A DNA stretch of 64,000 nt, taken from VAZQ01 sp035293945 (lineage in GTDB: Bacteria; Pseudomonadota; Alphaproteobacteria; Rhizobiales; Xanthobacteraceae). The notes below the pieces were generated by a model. It saw nothing but the letters and a program-made list of their open reading frames with translations, was not told where the DNA came from and made no database searches. The stretch spans positions 62,001 to 126,000 of the forward strand of contig DATGLV010000010.1 in NCBI GenBank assembly GCA_035293945.1, written 5' to 3'. The stretch's first letter is position 1; each line of letters begins with the position of its first letter. Of the stretch, positions 49,248 through 60,000 are shown one piece after another. A program made the translations under genes and the position numbers.

Positions 49248-50303
49248 CTACGCGCGCCGCGCCGCCGCCACCGTCAGCGCGATGGCGGTCGGATCGCAGG
49301 TCAGCACCATGAGCAGGATCAGCCATCGCACGGTCACCTCGAGCGGAAGGCCGAGCATAGCCGCCATGTAGACCACCGGCCCTTGCGCGGCCTCGGCGCG
49401 GCTCTTCTCCGCGTCGAGCTTGGCGCGATCGGCGCGCAGCTCGATCAGGCTCGCCATCTCCTTGGTGCGCGAGGCGGAAAGCGCTTCGCGCTGAGCGCGC
49501 TGGTTCGCGATGGCTGCAAGTGCGGCACTCGCGCGCCCACGCTCGGTCAGTTTTGCGATCGCGGAATCGATCTCTGCGAGCCGCTGGTCGAGGCTCGCTA
49601 CGCTCTGCCCCTGGGCGTCGATGCGCGCATCCAGCGCGCCGAGCCGCTCGGCTATCGAGGACTCGGTCGCGACCGCGACACTCACATGGGCTTCGACCAA
49701 TCGACCATAGACGCCCGCAGCATTGATCGCGGCAAGCCCTGCGATCAAGCAAATCAGCACGATGCGCAGAGGAACGCCGACAGCCCGCCATTGGCGCGCG
49801 AGCCAGCCCGCCGTGACCAACTTGGAGAGCTCCATGGCGCCGGCGAACGCAATCACCGCGACCGGTGCGCCGGGGAAGATCTCCACCATGCCGGAGACTG
49901 AAAAGTAGGCCGCCACCGCGGCGAGCAGAGCTGCGGTCGCGTAGGCAAGGAGATTGGCCGCCCATCCGCCACGGGGCTCCGGCGAAATTTCGATTTGCGG
50001 GTCGGCCAGTGTCGCCGTCCCGGGCAACGGTGGGGCCGCCATGGCGGGCACTGGAACGGGTGCCGTCGGCGCGGCGGGTAGGGGCGGCAAGCCCTCGGGC
50101 GCCGTCGTCAACGCGGCGGCAGATGCGACAGGTGTGGCCGGGGGCTCGACCAGCGCGTCCAGCACCCACGCCCGCGCGGTCGACCGCGCCACGCCCCAGC
50201 GCTTGGCGAGCGAAGACAGACTGGCCTTGGCCAGCGTGGGATCAACGCGCAGCTGATCGAGCGCTTGCGCACGATCAAATCTCCGAATGGCGGTGACGGA
50301 CAT
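49248..50303 (-). CDS. Membrane protein with N-terminal HTH-like segment and coiled coil
   Basis: 351 residues on the opposite strand to the biosynthetic cassette. The N-terminus (residues 1-50) looks like a helix-turn-helix (ASLSSLAKRWGVARSTARAWV). A Pro/Ala-rich linker follows, then three hydrophobic segments (LLAYATAALLAAVAAYFSV, VAVIAFAGAMELSKLVTAGWLA, LRIVLICLIAGLAAINAAGVY), a coiled coil of about 110 residues (SSIAERLGALDARIDAQGQ ... EKSRAEAAQG) and a final membrane segment. I do not recognise the family. The mix of DNA-binding-like and membrane parts recalls some phage-derived or signalling proteins. Confidence 0.65.
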   Translation of the reverse strand: MSVTAIRRFDRAQALDQLRVDPTLAKASLSSLAKRWGVARSTARAWVLDALVEPPATPVASAAALTTAPEGLPPLPAAPTAPVPVPAMAAPPLPGTATLADPQIEISPEPRGGWAANLLAYATAALLAAVAAYFSVSGMVEIFPGAPVAVIAFAGAMELSKLVTAGWLARQWRAVGVPLRIVLICLIAGLAAINAAGVYGRLVEAHVSVAVATESSIAERLGALDARIDAQGQSVASLDQRLAEIDSAIAKLTERGRASAALAAIANQRAQREALSASRTKEMASLIELRADRAKLDAEKSRAEAAQGPVVYMAAMLGLPLEVTVRWLILLMVLTCDPTAIALTVAAARRA

Positions 50304-50325
50304 CGGACCCTACACATTTGCGTTT

Positions 50326-50398
50326 GCGCCTGTTCTTTTCGGAAAACCGGCATCCACCCCCGGTCTGGTCGGGAGCAAGCGTTTTCCGGAGCATGCGC
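50326..50398. repeat. REP-like palindrome, second copy, with central insertion
   Basis: GCGCCTGTTCTTTTCGGAAA and ACCGGCATCCAC on the left, AAGCGTTTTCCGGAGCATGC on the right. It has the same arms as the element at 43060-43109, but the centre is longer by about 20 bases (CCCCGGTCTGGTCGGGAGC). It lies just upstream of the minus-strand membrane protein gene. Confidence 0.65.
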
Positions 50399-50995
50399 GA
50401 GACGAATCAACCGAGGTCCCAAGCTGTCACGCTCCAGCGTCCGGATCACGCCAGGATTGAATTTGGCCCCAACTTTCTCGGGCGTATTTCCCGCATTTGC
50501 TGCGCTAATTCCATGCGCTTGAACCCGCGGGGGATCACACGCGACAATGTGTGGTTCAGGAGATACCGAAGCTGATGGCCCAATCTCTGCTGGCAAGGTT
50601 TTGTCTGGCACTTGCCGCCCGCCGCTACGCCCGCCTGCTTGGGCCGCGGCTCGCGCACGATTATGGGGGCGGCGGCGAGTATACGGCGGCGAAACTCGTC
50701 CTCGGACATGAAGGCCGCGTAGCCGAGCTTGATGTATCGACGCGGTAGGCGGCCCTTCTTCACGGCCGCGCGCCCCGGCCGCGTTCGGGGCGATCCGTGA
50801 GCTTGCGCCGCCGCCCGGCGCGACCGCGTCGGCGCCTTATCTGTTCATCACCGCAGCGGTGATCCAGGGCGCCGCCATCGCCGCATTCCTGCTCGGGCGC
50901 TTGCGAAATCGACGCACGCAAGGAGGCCTAAAGGGACTATGTTGATAAACGACTTTAGGTGACCTTAAACCTTCAGCCTGAAGATCGGGCCCCGC
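50399..50995. other. Gene-poor stretch with possible degraded coding remnants
   Basis: About 600 bases with only short frames. On the plus strand, 50575-50748 gives MAQSLLARFCLALAARRYARL... A different frame near 50775-50943 gives a helix-like tail, SAPYLFITAAVIQGAAIAAFLLGRLRNRR. These could be pieces of a broken gene. No family is recognised. Confidence 0.35.
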
Positions 50996-51871
50996 ATGAG
51001 CCTTCTCGACCAGCAAGTTCTCGAGCGCAGCACGGCTGCCGACCGCTACGCGGACTATTGCCTGTGGGACTATCCGCCGGTCACGCCCACGGATGGAAAG
51101 CTGCGCTGTGCCAACCTGTTGTGGCGGGCGCTTGAAGCGGCCGGCGTCTCGCCGCGTTTCTTTGAAGCCTGCCACGCGCTGCGCACAGGCCTCGGGCCGT
51201 TTCGCACGGTGTTCGGGGCGAAGATGATCGCGGGGCGGCTCAGCTTCGAATTCTATTTCTACGACTATGCGCGGCTCGAGCGCGAGGTCTCGATCACACG
51301 GGTGCTTGAGGTTTTGCGTCCGTTCGTGGCCTGTCCGCTCGCCTATTCGGAGGGGCGGCCCTATTTCATGTTCTCGATCGATCTCGACGATGAGATCGTG
51401 AACGGCCGCTCGCCGCTCTCGCTCATCAATATCTATATCGGCAACCCGGGCAGCAGTGTCTCCTCGGGCATCTGCTATGAGCTTGCGGAAGCAAGCTTCC
51501 GCCTCGCCAACATCTATTTCTTCTTCGACGCCAAGACCGAGATGGACGACATCACCGCCAAGCTCGCCTGCTCGGCGCATCACGATTTGCGCGGGCTGCC
51601 GCTATCCAAAATTCTTCGCCCGGAGCTCCTCGACTGCCGGGTGATCGTAGTCGCCAACAAGAAGTTTAACGATGGAGTTTACTTTTCTCGGCTAGGTATC
51701 GATGCGCTCAATGGCTTTCTCGCGCGCGAAGGGTTTCCGCCGGCACTTGTTTCCTTTGCGCGCGAGCATCGCAACGAGCTCGATCACATGCTATACGACG
51801 TCGGGCTCGACTATGTGATCGAGCACGGCGCAGTGCGGATCACCAAGAGCGCCTTTTACGGCTTGTTGTAG
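50996..51871 (+). CDS. Unrecognised protein paired with a radical SAM gene
   Basis: 291 residues. No signal peptide or membrane helices. It contains CANLLWRALEAAGVSPRFFEACHALRTGLGPFRTVFGAKMIAGRLSFEFYFYDYARLERE, MFSIDLDDEIVNGRSPLSLINIYIGNPGSSVSSGICYEL and a C-terminal HGAVRITKSAFYGLL. The composition is that of a well-folded enzyme or binding protein. I do not recognise the family. The radical SAM gene follows after 27 bases, so the two are probably co-expressed; it might be the substrate-binding partner. Confidence 0.65.
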   Translation: MSLLDQQVLERSTAADRYADYCLWDYPPVTPTDGKLRCANLLWRALEAAGVSPRFFEACHALRTGLGPFRTVFGAKMIAGRLSFEFYFYDYARLEREVSITRVLEVLRPFVACPLAYSEGRPYFMFSIDLDDEIVNGRSPLSLINIYIGNPGSSVSSGICYELAEASFRLANIYFFFDAKTEMDDITAKLACSAHHDLRGLPLSKILRPELLDCRVIVVANKKFNDGVYFSRLGIDALNGFLAREGFPPALVSFAREHRNELDHMLYDVGLDYVIEHGAVRITKSAFYGLL

Positions 51872-51898
51872 CTCCTCCAGCTCGAGCGGAGGCCGTCG

Positions 51899-52810
51899 TT
51901 GCAGCGTTTCGACCACCGCGACTACGTCTCCATGACGATGGAGTTCCGCTGCAATCTGCGCTGCGTGCATTGCATGATCGAGGGCACCATGGACCGCTTG
52001 GTGCCGGAGGGAAGAGAGCGCTTCGAAGAGCTGCTTGCGCACAATGCCGAGCATCGCCGCTGGAAAGGTCTTATCCTCACCGGCTCCGAGATCACGCTCT
52101 CCCGCGAATTGCCGGAGCTGGCGCGGAAGGCGCGCGCCTCCGGATTTGAGCATGTGCGCATCCAGACTCATGGGATGCATCTGGCGGACGAGGACTACTG
52201 CCGCGCGCTCATCGATGCCGGGATTGACGAATATTTCGTCAGTGTCACCGGCCCTGATGCAGCGACCCATGACGCCATCACCACGGTCGCAGGATCCTTC
52301 GACAAAACTTTGCGGGGCCTAGAAAATCTCGATCGTTTCGACGGCGTCGCAACGCTCACCAATACGGTCGTGACGCGCTTAAGCTTTCCGCTTCTGCCGG
52401 CAGTGGTGGACCGCCTTTCGCACCTGCGCCGGCTCGTGCAGATGGAATTCTGGATCTACTTCCCGATGCGTGAGAGCGACGACAAGGACCTGATCGCCCC
52501 GCATGCGGACGTTTTGCCGCACCTGCGCGAAGCCATCAGGCGAGCGCGGGCGCAGGGGCGCGGCGTCGAGGTCAAGAATTTCCCCCACTGCCTTCTCGGC
52601 GAGGATGCTGCTGCCCTCGTCAATGCCCAGCCCCAGCTCTACGTTGATCCGGCGTTTTGGGCCGAATTCATGCGAAATGGCTTCTATCAGTGCGTCTATC
52701 GCGACCGCTGCGCGTCGCAGGAGTGCCTCGGGCTCAACACGGCCTATGTGGCGAAGTATGGCTATGACGAAGGTATTTTGCGGCCGCTTACGCGCGTTGA
52801 CGGGCGTTAA
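51899..52810 (+). CDS. Radical SAM protein
   Basis: 303 residues. The 4Fe-4S motif C-x3-C-x2-C is FRCNLRCVHC at about residues 16-25. The SAM-domain strands follow (WKGLILTGSEITLSRELPELARKARASGFEHVRIQTHGMHL; DEYFVSVTGPDAATHDAIT). The start is a TTG at 51899, with GGAGG six bases ahead; an internal ATG at 51932 would remove the first core strand. Three more cysteines near the end (CVYRDRCASQECLGLN) could hold an auxiliary cluster, as in SPASM-type peptide-modifying enzymes. The substrate may be a peptide or protein encoded nearby. Confidence 0.85.
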   Translation: MQRFDHRDYVSMTMEFRCNLRCVHCMIEGTMDRLVPEGRERFEELLAHNAEHRRWKGLILTGSEITLSRELPELARKARASGFEHVRIQTHGMHLADEDYCRALIDAGIDEYFVSVTGPDAATHDAITTVAGSFDKTLRGLENLDRFDGVATLTNTVVTRLSFPLLPAVVDRLSHLRRLVQMEFWIYFPMRESDDKDLIAPHADVLPHLREAIRRARAQGRGVEVKNFPHCLLGEDAAALVNAQPQLYVDPAFWAEFMRNGFYQCVYRDRCASQECLGLNTAYVAKYGYDEGILRPLTRVDGR

Positions 52811-53184
52811 CGCGTGCACCGGCAGCTTCGGGGCGTCTTTCCACTCTTTCGGCGGACCGATACCGCAGCCCTTTTGCGTTTTCATCTCAATGTCTTCTGG
52901 GCGCGCTAACCATCCACAGAAGCCGCGGGGATTACGCTCCTGAATTGTGGCCTGGCGGTCGCGGACTGGGGTACTATGACACTTCGGCTTCGGATTCGTC
53001 AGTCTCGGGCTAGTGGCGGCAGAACGTCCGCATTGGCAGGGAAGTTCAACAGCAAGTCAGCGTGTATTCGACACTATTCCCGATCCGTAGCCTGTGTATA
53101 GTGCCTTACCTTGCTACCATGAGCTCCGCAATGTAGGGTTGCGCGCCTAGAACATTATCAACCGTTCACTCCAGTTGGGTCATA
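52811..53184. other. Leader region of sapC
   Basis: 374 bases between the radical SAM gene and sapC, with no gene recognised. The AT content rises between 53040 and 53180, consistent with a promoter. No confident -35/-10 pair or terminator was identified, and sapC lacks a strong ribosome-binding site. Confidence 0.35.
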
Positions 53185-53949
53185 ATGGCAAAACAGCTTC
53201 TCCTCTATGAGCGTGCCGTCCCGATCAACGCGCGACAGCACCGCAATCTTTCGGTGAAGTCCGGAGCCGATTACGGCTTCGCCAAGCAGGTGAATTCGGT
53301 GCCGCTGATGGCGGCCGAGTTTGAGCTGGCCGCAGGTGAATACGCAATCGTATTCGCCGGGCAGGGCAATGACGTCATGCCGGTTGCTTTGCTCGGCGTG
53401 CGCGATCAGGAAAACCTCTACGTCGATGACAAGGGGGCGTGGAACGCGAAATACGTCCCCGCTTTTGTGCGTCGCTATCCCTTCGTGTTCTCCAGCGACG
53501 ACAAGGGCGAGACGTTCACGCTCTGCGTCGACGAGAGCTATCAGGGAATCAACCGCGATGGCGTGGGCGAGCGCCTGTTCGATTCCGCCGGCGAGCGCAC
53601 TCAGTATCTCAAGACCGTGCTCGGCTTTTTGCAGGCCTATCAGGCGCAATTCGAGGCGACACGCGCTTTTTGCCGGCGCCTCACCGAGCACAAGCTTCTG
53701 GAAGCGATGCGGGCGGACTTCACGCTGCGCTCCGGCCAACGGATGGCCCTCGGTGGTTTCATGACGATCAACCGGGAGCGCCTGCGCGCGCTGCCCGGCG
53801 ATGCGCTGGCGCAGCTTGCGACACGCGGTGAGCTCGACCTCATCTACGCGCACCTGCATTCCCAGCGAAACTTCGCCGCCACCGCCGAGCGCGTGCTCGG
53901 CGCTATGGCGGTCGCGGAGACCGCCGCCACCAACGGCGCCGCAGCGTAA
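53185..53949 (+). CDS. SapC-family protein
   Basis: 254 residues. SapC family blocks: YERAVPINARQHRNLSVKSGADYGFAKQVNSVPLMAAEFELAAGEYAIVFAG, VALLGVRDQENLYVDDKGAWNAKYVPAFVRRYPFVF, LCVDESYQGINRDGVGERLFDSAGERTQYL, and the C-terminal MALGGFMTINRERLRALPGDALAQLATRGELDLIYAHLHSQRNF. The family is named from a gene beside the S-layer locus of Campylobacter fetus; its biochemical role is not settled. Placement directly ahead of a giant repeat protein on the same strand supports a link with surface-protein production. Confidence 0.9.
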   Translation: MAKQLLLYERAVPINARQHRNLSVKSGADYGFAKQVNSVPLMAAEFELAAGEYAIVFAGQGNDVMPVALLGVRDQENLYVDDKGAWNAKYVPAFVRRYPFVFSSDDKGETFTLCVDESYQGINRDGVGERLFDSAGERTQYLKTVLGFLQAYQAQFEATRAFCRRLTEHKLLEAMRADFTLRSGQRMALGGFMTINRERLRALPGDALAQLATRGELDLIYAHLHSQRNFAATAERVLGAMAVAETAATNGAAA

Positions 53950-54066
53950 GGGCTGCGTTCCAAATTAAGGCGGGCGACCGGGTTTCCGATCGCTCGAGGG
54001 CTGGCGACGGGTGGGGGCCGGGTCGCACCGACAAACTAAAAGCTTTTTGCGACCCGGAGGTCAGGG

Positions 54067-57000
54067 ATGGCGTTTCCGTTCCAGTCGATCGGCTTGCAGG
54101 GCCCCCCGAGTGGCCCACATCCCCGCAAATCCAGAGCGAGTCGCCGCCGCACACGTTGGTTCTGGCCGGTGACGCGGTCGCGGGCGCCCGCCCGCCCGGT
54201 GCATGAACGTCTGGTCTTCGATCCGCTCGAGCCACGGCTCCTGCTGAACGCGGATGTGCTCTCGGTCAACCTCGCGCATGACACGGGTCCGGTGGCTCCC
54301 GACCACAGCATCATCGTGCAGATGGTGCAGCAGACGGAGCAGGTGAACGCGCAGGCGGTCTCGGTCCAGCGCGTGCAGGTGGTCGACCAGAGCAACAACC
54401 AGGTGCTCGCCTTCGGCGACCTGAATGAAATCTCGGGCATCTCCATCGTCGGTGGGAGTGGCACTACCACGCTGACGGTCGACGCCAGCTCATTCAATGG
54501 CGCGAGCCTGCTGCCGCCCGCGATCTCGTTCACGGGCGGCAGCGGCCACGACAACATCATCTTCGACAACACGAGCGCGACGGCGTGGTCGCTGACCGGA
54601 GCCGATGCCGGCACGGTTTCCGGCAGCGGGGTGACCGCCTCGTTCCAGAACGTCGCCAACCTGACCGGCGCCGCCAACAACGACGACACGCTGACGGTGG
54701 AGAAGGGCGGCACGCTGTCGGGCGTCTACGACGGCGGCGCGGGCGGCGGAAATTCAGTCGTCTTCGACAACGGACCGCATCAGGCGGCGGCGTTCGCCGC
54801 CGGACCGCAGTTCAGCACCGTCACGCTCGACGGGCAGGCCTATCAGCTCGCCGACGCCGGACCGATCAATCTCGGCGACCCTTCGAGTTTTTCGCTTTCG
54901 ACCGAAGCCGGGGGAGCGACCACAACCGCCTTGATGCAGTCGGCCGGGAGCAATGGCTTCGAGTTTTCCTCGCTCTCCGGCCCTGCTTATGACGTGACCG
55001 TAAAGCCGGACGCTGGACCGTTCGAGGTGAATGTCGGGGTCGGGAACTCGCTCAAGGTCGACACCATCGACGTCGACACGAATTTCTCCGGCACCAAGCT
55101 CACCATCGACGGCGGCGGCAAATCGGTCGAATTTGCCGGGATTGTCACAGATTCTTCCGGCATCTCCGTTTCCGCACAATCGATCACGTTGGATTCCGGC
55201 GCCGGTGTTGCCGGCCTCATCGGCGGGGCCGGCGGCGTCACGCTTGATGCATCGGCGAGCGGCGGTCAGGTCATCTCCAATGCGACCGGGCCGGAGCCCA
55301 TCTCGGCGCTGGGCATCGATACTGGGATCACCGAGGGAAGCGGCGCGACCATCAGCGGCAACACGATCGCGCTGTCCGCCCAGTCATCGACCACCGCGAC
55401 GATCACCACGGACGGGGTTTCCCAGGCGCTCGACAGCGCCACCATCGCGACCGAAAACAGCGCGACAATCACCCTCAACGGTACCGTCGACGCCACCGGC
55501 GCGCTCTCGATTCTCACTGGGGTCACTCTCACGGACGGCGTCACCGCCACGGACGGCAATAACCTCACCAGCATCAGCGTCACCGCGAACGACACCTCGG
55601 AGGTGACGCTCGGCGCGGCGGCCCACGTGTCCGGCGGCAGCGTCGATATCGGCGCGACCACGACGGTCAATACGACCATCAATGCGAGCAATCTCGCCTA
55701 CGGTTACATCCAGTCCGGCAGCAAGGTCATCCCGGACAGCTGGACGGGTGCGCTGGTCGGACTTTCCACCAACATCACCAACACCACCGAGGTCACCGTT
55801 CCGGCGACGGCGCAAATTTCCGCCGGCACCGGCACGGTCTCGGGCACCAGCGACAGCTTGGTCATCGGTGCGACCGACGTGACCAATGTCACCTCCGACT
55901 ACACGCCGGCGCAGACGGTCTATGTGCCGCGGATCAACGGCGTTCTCATTTTCTCGACCGTGGACAGCTCGGTCGCGGTCGTTCGCACGACGGATGTCTT
56001 GATCGGAGACACTGTCGCGACCGATACGGTGAGCGAGCCTTCGTCATCGCCGCCCTACACGATCGATGACGCGAGCGGCGACGCCGCCATCACTGCGTCG
56101 AGCGGCGGCTCTATCGCCAACGACGAAGTCTCCGATCCGAGCCAGGGCTCCGCGGTCGGCTCGACCGAGAACACGTCCGGAACCTCGAGCTCCAGTCCGG
56201 GCGACACCACCTTAGTGGAGCTGCGCGGCGTCAGCGTCGACGCCCAGGGGCTGGACGCGGCCGCAATCAGCGCGACCGATTATCTGGCGACGTCGCACTA
56301 CGCGACCAACACGGTCTATGGCGGGACCGAGGCGCTCATCGATCATTCGAACATCACCGCCGGCACCGACGGCCTGTCGCTGACAACTCAGGACAACTCG
56401 ACGCTGACGGCGATCGCCCAATCGTTCGATATCAACAGTCAGCACCTCACCGGTATCGACCCGCTCACGATCACCATCACGGCCACGACCGCGGTCAATG
56501 CTCTCGACAAGAACGTCTCGGCAGAGATCACCAATTCGACCGTCGCCTCGCACGGGGAGGTCACGGTTCAGGCGGTCGACAACGAAACCATTGTCTCGCT
56601 CGCCGATACCGAAGCGGTTGTCATTACCACGACGCCGCTCGACAAGGGTTATTTCGAATTCGGCGGGACATTCGCCGCCAACAGCATCCTCGGGCAGGTC
56701 ATCGCCTCGGTCCAGTCATCGACGATTACCACCTACACGGCGGATTCCGGTGGTTCGACCGTCGGCGACGTGCAGGTCCTCGCCGGCAACACTTCGACCA
56801 TTGACGCCGAGGCACAGGCGGGATCGACCGCGACGGGTGGATCGCTGGCGAGCGGCGTGGCCGGTGCGGTCGCCATCAACACGGTCGGCTGGACCGGCAC
56901 GTCGACGCTCTCCGCGATCGGTTCGTCGCAGTCGCTCACCGCCTTGTCGGCGGCGATCAACGGCCTGCTCGGCACGTCGTTCTGGACCAGCGAAACTCCG

Positions 57001-60000
57001 GCGAACGTGACCGCCAGCATCACTGGATCGACGGTCGACGCCGCGGGAGCGCTGACCGTGATGGCGATTGCCCAAGGCGTCATCAATGCGACCGTCAGCA
57101 ACGTCTCAAACGTGACCGGCAACGCCATCGGCGGCACCAAGACGGGCGCCGTCGGCGGCATCATCGCGACCAACAAGCTGAGCGGCTCTGCGCAGGCCTA
57201 TGTCGACAATTCGGCGACGCCGAGTGCGACCGTATCGGCGGTTGGGGCGACCACGATCCAAGCCACCAACAATGACACGATCGCATCGAACTCGACGATC
57301 ATCACGAGTGCCGACGCGACGACCGACGGCGCCGCCAAGCTCGCGGCGAAAGCGCTCGCCAAGATCCTCAACCTTGCCAATGTGGCGAAGTACACATCCG
57401 GTAGCGGCACCGTTCAGCTCAATTTCGGCGATCTGGTTCAGTTCACCGCGACCTATGATACAGCGCGCTCGCTGTTTGCACCGATTCAGCTGGTTCGTGA
57501 TGTCACAATCCACGCCGGCGACACCGTGCATGTGTCGAAGGGCTACAATCCCGAGCTCGGTGTGTTCGACCAGACCTATGTGTACACCGGCCCGACCAAG
57601 ACCATCGATCTTGAGAGCACCAACTATCTCGACACGGCCAACTGGACCTTGGGGGTCGGCTCCAACGGCGGCGTCTATAAATTCATGGGTGCCTCCGGCA
57701 CCTATGTGAATCTCGGCACCGGTACACCGCTGACGGCCGCGCCCGGCAGCGGCGGCGTGCCCGTCCCGATGTCGGCGCCGGGCTACAGCAATCTCAACTA
57801 TTGGTACGAGGAGCCGTATTCGCAGCTCCTGCCCACCGGCTACAACATAAAGGGCGCGACCGGCATTGGAATCGGCGGCATCGTCGTCACCAACGACGTG
57901 CATGGCGGCGCGACCGCCTATGTGCAGTCGACCGATCTCAGCGGTGACGGGGCCGTCAGCGTCGCCGCGAGCGACAGTGCCTCGATCACCGCGAACATCA
58001 ACGCGACGGCGACCGCTGCCGGCGGCAGCGTCTTCGGCGGCGCCAATTCCGGCACGGTGCTTGCCGTCAACGCCACGATTGCCACCAATCAGGTGATCGG
58101 CAGCGCCACGGCCTATGTCAGCGACAGCACGGTCACGACCACCGACACCGCGAGCGACCAAACCAACCAGATTTCGCCGGATATTTCGGTCACGGCCACG
58201 AACTGGTCGACAATCGACGCAACGACGCAGAGCTCTATCACGGCCGGCGGCAGCGGCACCGGCAAGGCGGTCGGCTTCACGATGGCGTTCAACGCGATCG
58301 GGGATGCGTTCAACAATCTTCTGTCCAATGCGATCGATGCGCTCCTGGCCCAGAACGTGCTCGGTACGGTCAGCCCTGCGGTCACCACCGCCTATATCCA
58401 GGACTCCAGCATTTCGTCCGGCGGCGCGCTGACGGTGTCGGCGAGCTCCACGGAACAGATCACCTCGACGATCGGCAACGACACGATCTCGGACGCTTCG
58501 GCCTTCGCCAGCGCGAGCGGCACGACCGCGGCCGGCATGATCAGCAGCAACGTGATCCAAGCGGGGGTCAGCGCCTATATCAACAACGACAACGACGGTA
58601 AGCTGGTCACCAGCGCGGGCGCCTTGTCGGTGACCGCAACCGACAGTTCCTCGGACACTGCCAGCTCCGAAGAAACTTCGACCAACACGCCCAGCAACGA
58701 TGCCGCTGCCGGCCTGATCAACGGCTACGCCAACCTGGCCCTCGACAGCTATCAATATACCGACCAGTCAGGCACGCAGAACCTCAGCTTCGGGGACAAG
58801 GTGTGGGTCGGCGACCAGCCGACCAGCGGCGATATCATCGGCCAGGGGGCGGCGGGCACGACCGTCAACCCGGGCGACTTGGTGGCGGCCGCCGACGGCA
58901 CGCTCTACAAGTATATTGGCAGCTCCCCGATCACCGTCGATTTTTCCGCGCACGCGACGCAAACGCCGAATTTCAGTGATGCCAAGAGCTGGACGGCCGA
59001 CCCAAACGGCACCGTCTATCAATATATGGGCCAGAGCGGCAGCGTCGATCTGGCGACCGGCAACATCGGTGCCGACACGACCGGCTATTCCAACCTCCAA
59101 TATTGGAAGCCACTGAGTCAGAACAACATCATCCAGGGAGCAGAGGTCGACATCGCCCTCGCAGCGGTCGGTGAGCTCGCGGATATCAAGGATATCACCG
59201 GCAATGCCAAATCATATTATATACTTTTCGATTTCAATCAGGTGCAAAGCTCGACGTCGGCTTATGTCGAGAATGTAACGACAAATTCGGCAAGCCTCGT
59301 CATTGCGGCCACCGACGCTGCATCGATCTCGGCTTCGGATTCCAGCGTCGTCAACGCCTCTACGACCGGCGGCAATAACGGCAACGGCGAAGGCTATGGC
59401 GGTGTAATCGCCACCAATCAGGTCGATGGCAACGCGAGCGCGTATATCGAGGACGCCGGCGTCACGACAACAACGGGCGACGTCTCGGTCACGGCCGACA
59501 ACACCGGTTCAATTTCCGCGCTTGAGACGACGAGCCTGACCGCCGCCGGCAACACCAAATCACTGCTCGCCGCGTTCAATGTCGTCGGCTGGAGCAACGA
59601 CAATTTTGCCTACCTCGCGGTGGATGCGCTGCTCGGCGACAGCAGCCTGCTGGGCACGCGAACGCCGGATTTGACGCAGGCGTATATCGACGATTCGACG
59701 GTGACGGCGGCCGGCAGTGTCGACGTGACTGCGACCGACTCTGCGACGATCACGGTCGATGCCGGCGATTCCTCGAATTCCTCGAAGGGTAACGCCCTGT
59801 TGCTCGACTTCGAGGATACCGAGCCGCGCTCCGGCAATGATGCGCTGCTGGCGACCAACATGATCGCGGCCCAGACCAACGCCTTTATCCAGAACGCCGT
59901 CGGGGGGACAACCACCGTCACGGCGACTGCCGGGTCGATCAAGGTCAAGGCCAACGACGCGTCGACCGACAACGCCACCTCGGTTCTCAATGTCACGGCG

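Noticed and set aside
50446..50763. A 105-codon minus-strand ORF near the second REP element
   Set aside because: It is basic and lacks recognisable features; its surroundings look like degraded sequence, so it is not supported as a gene.
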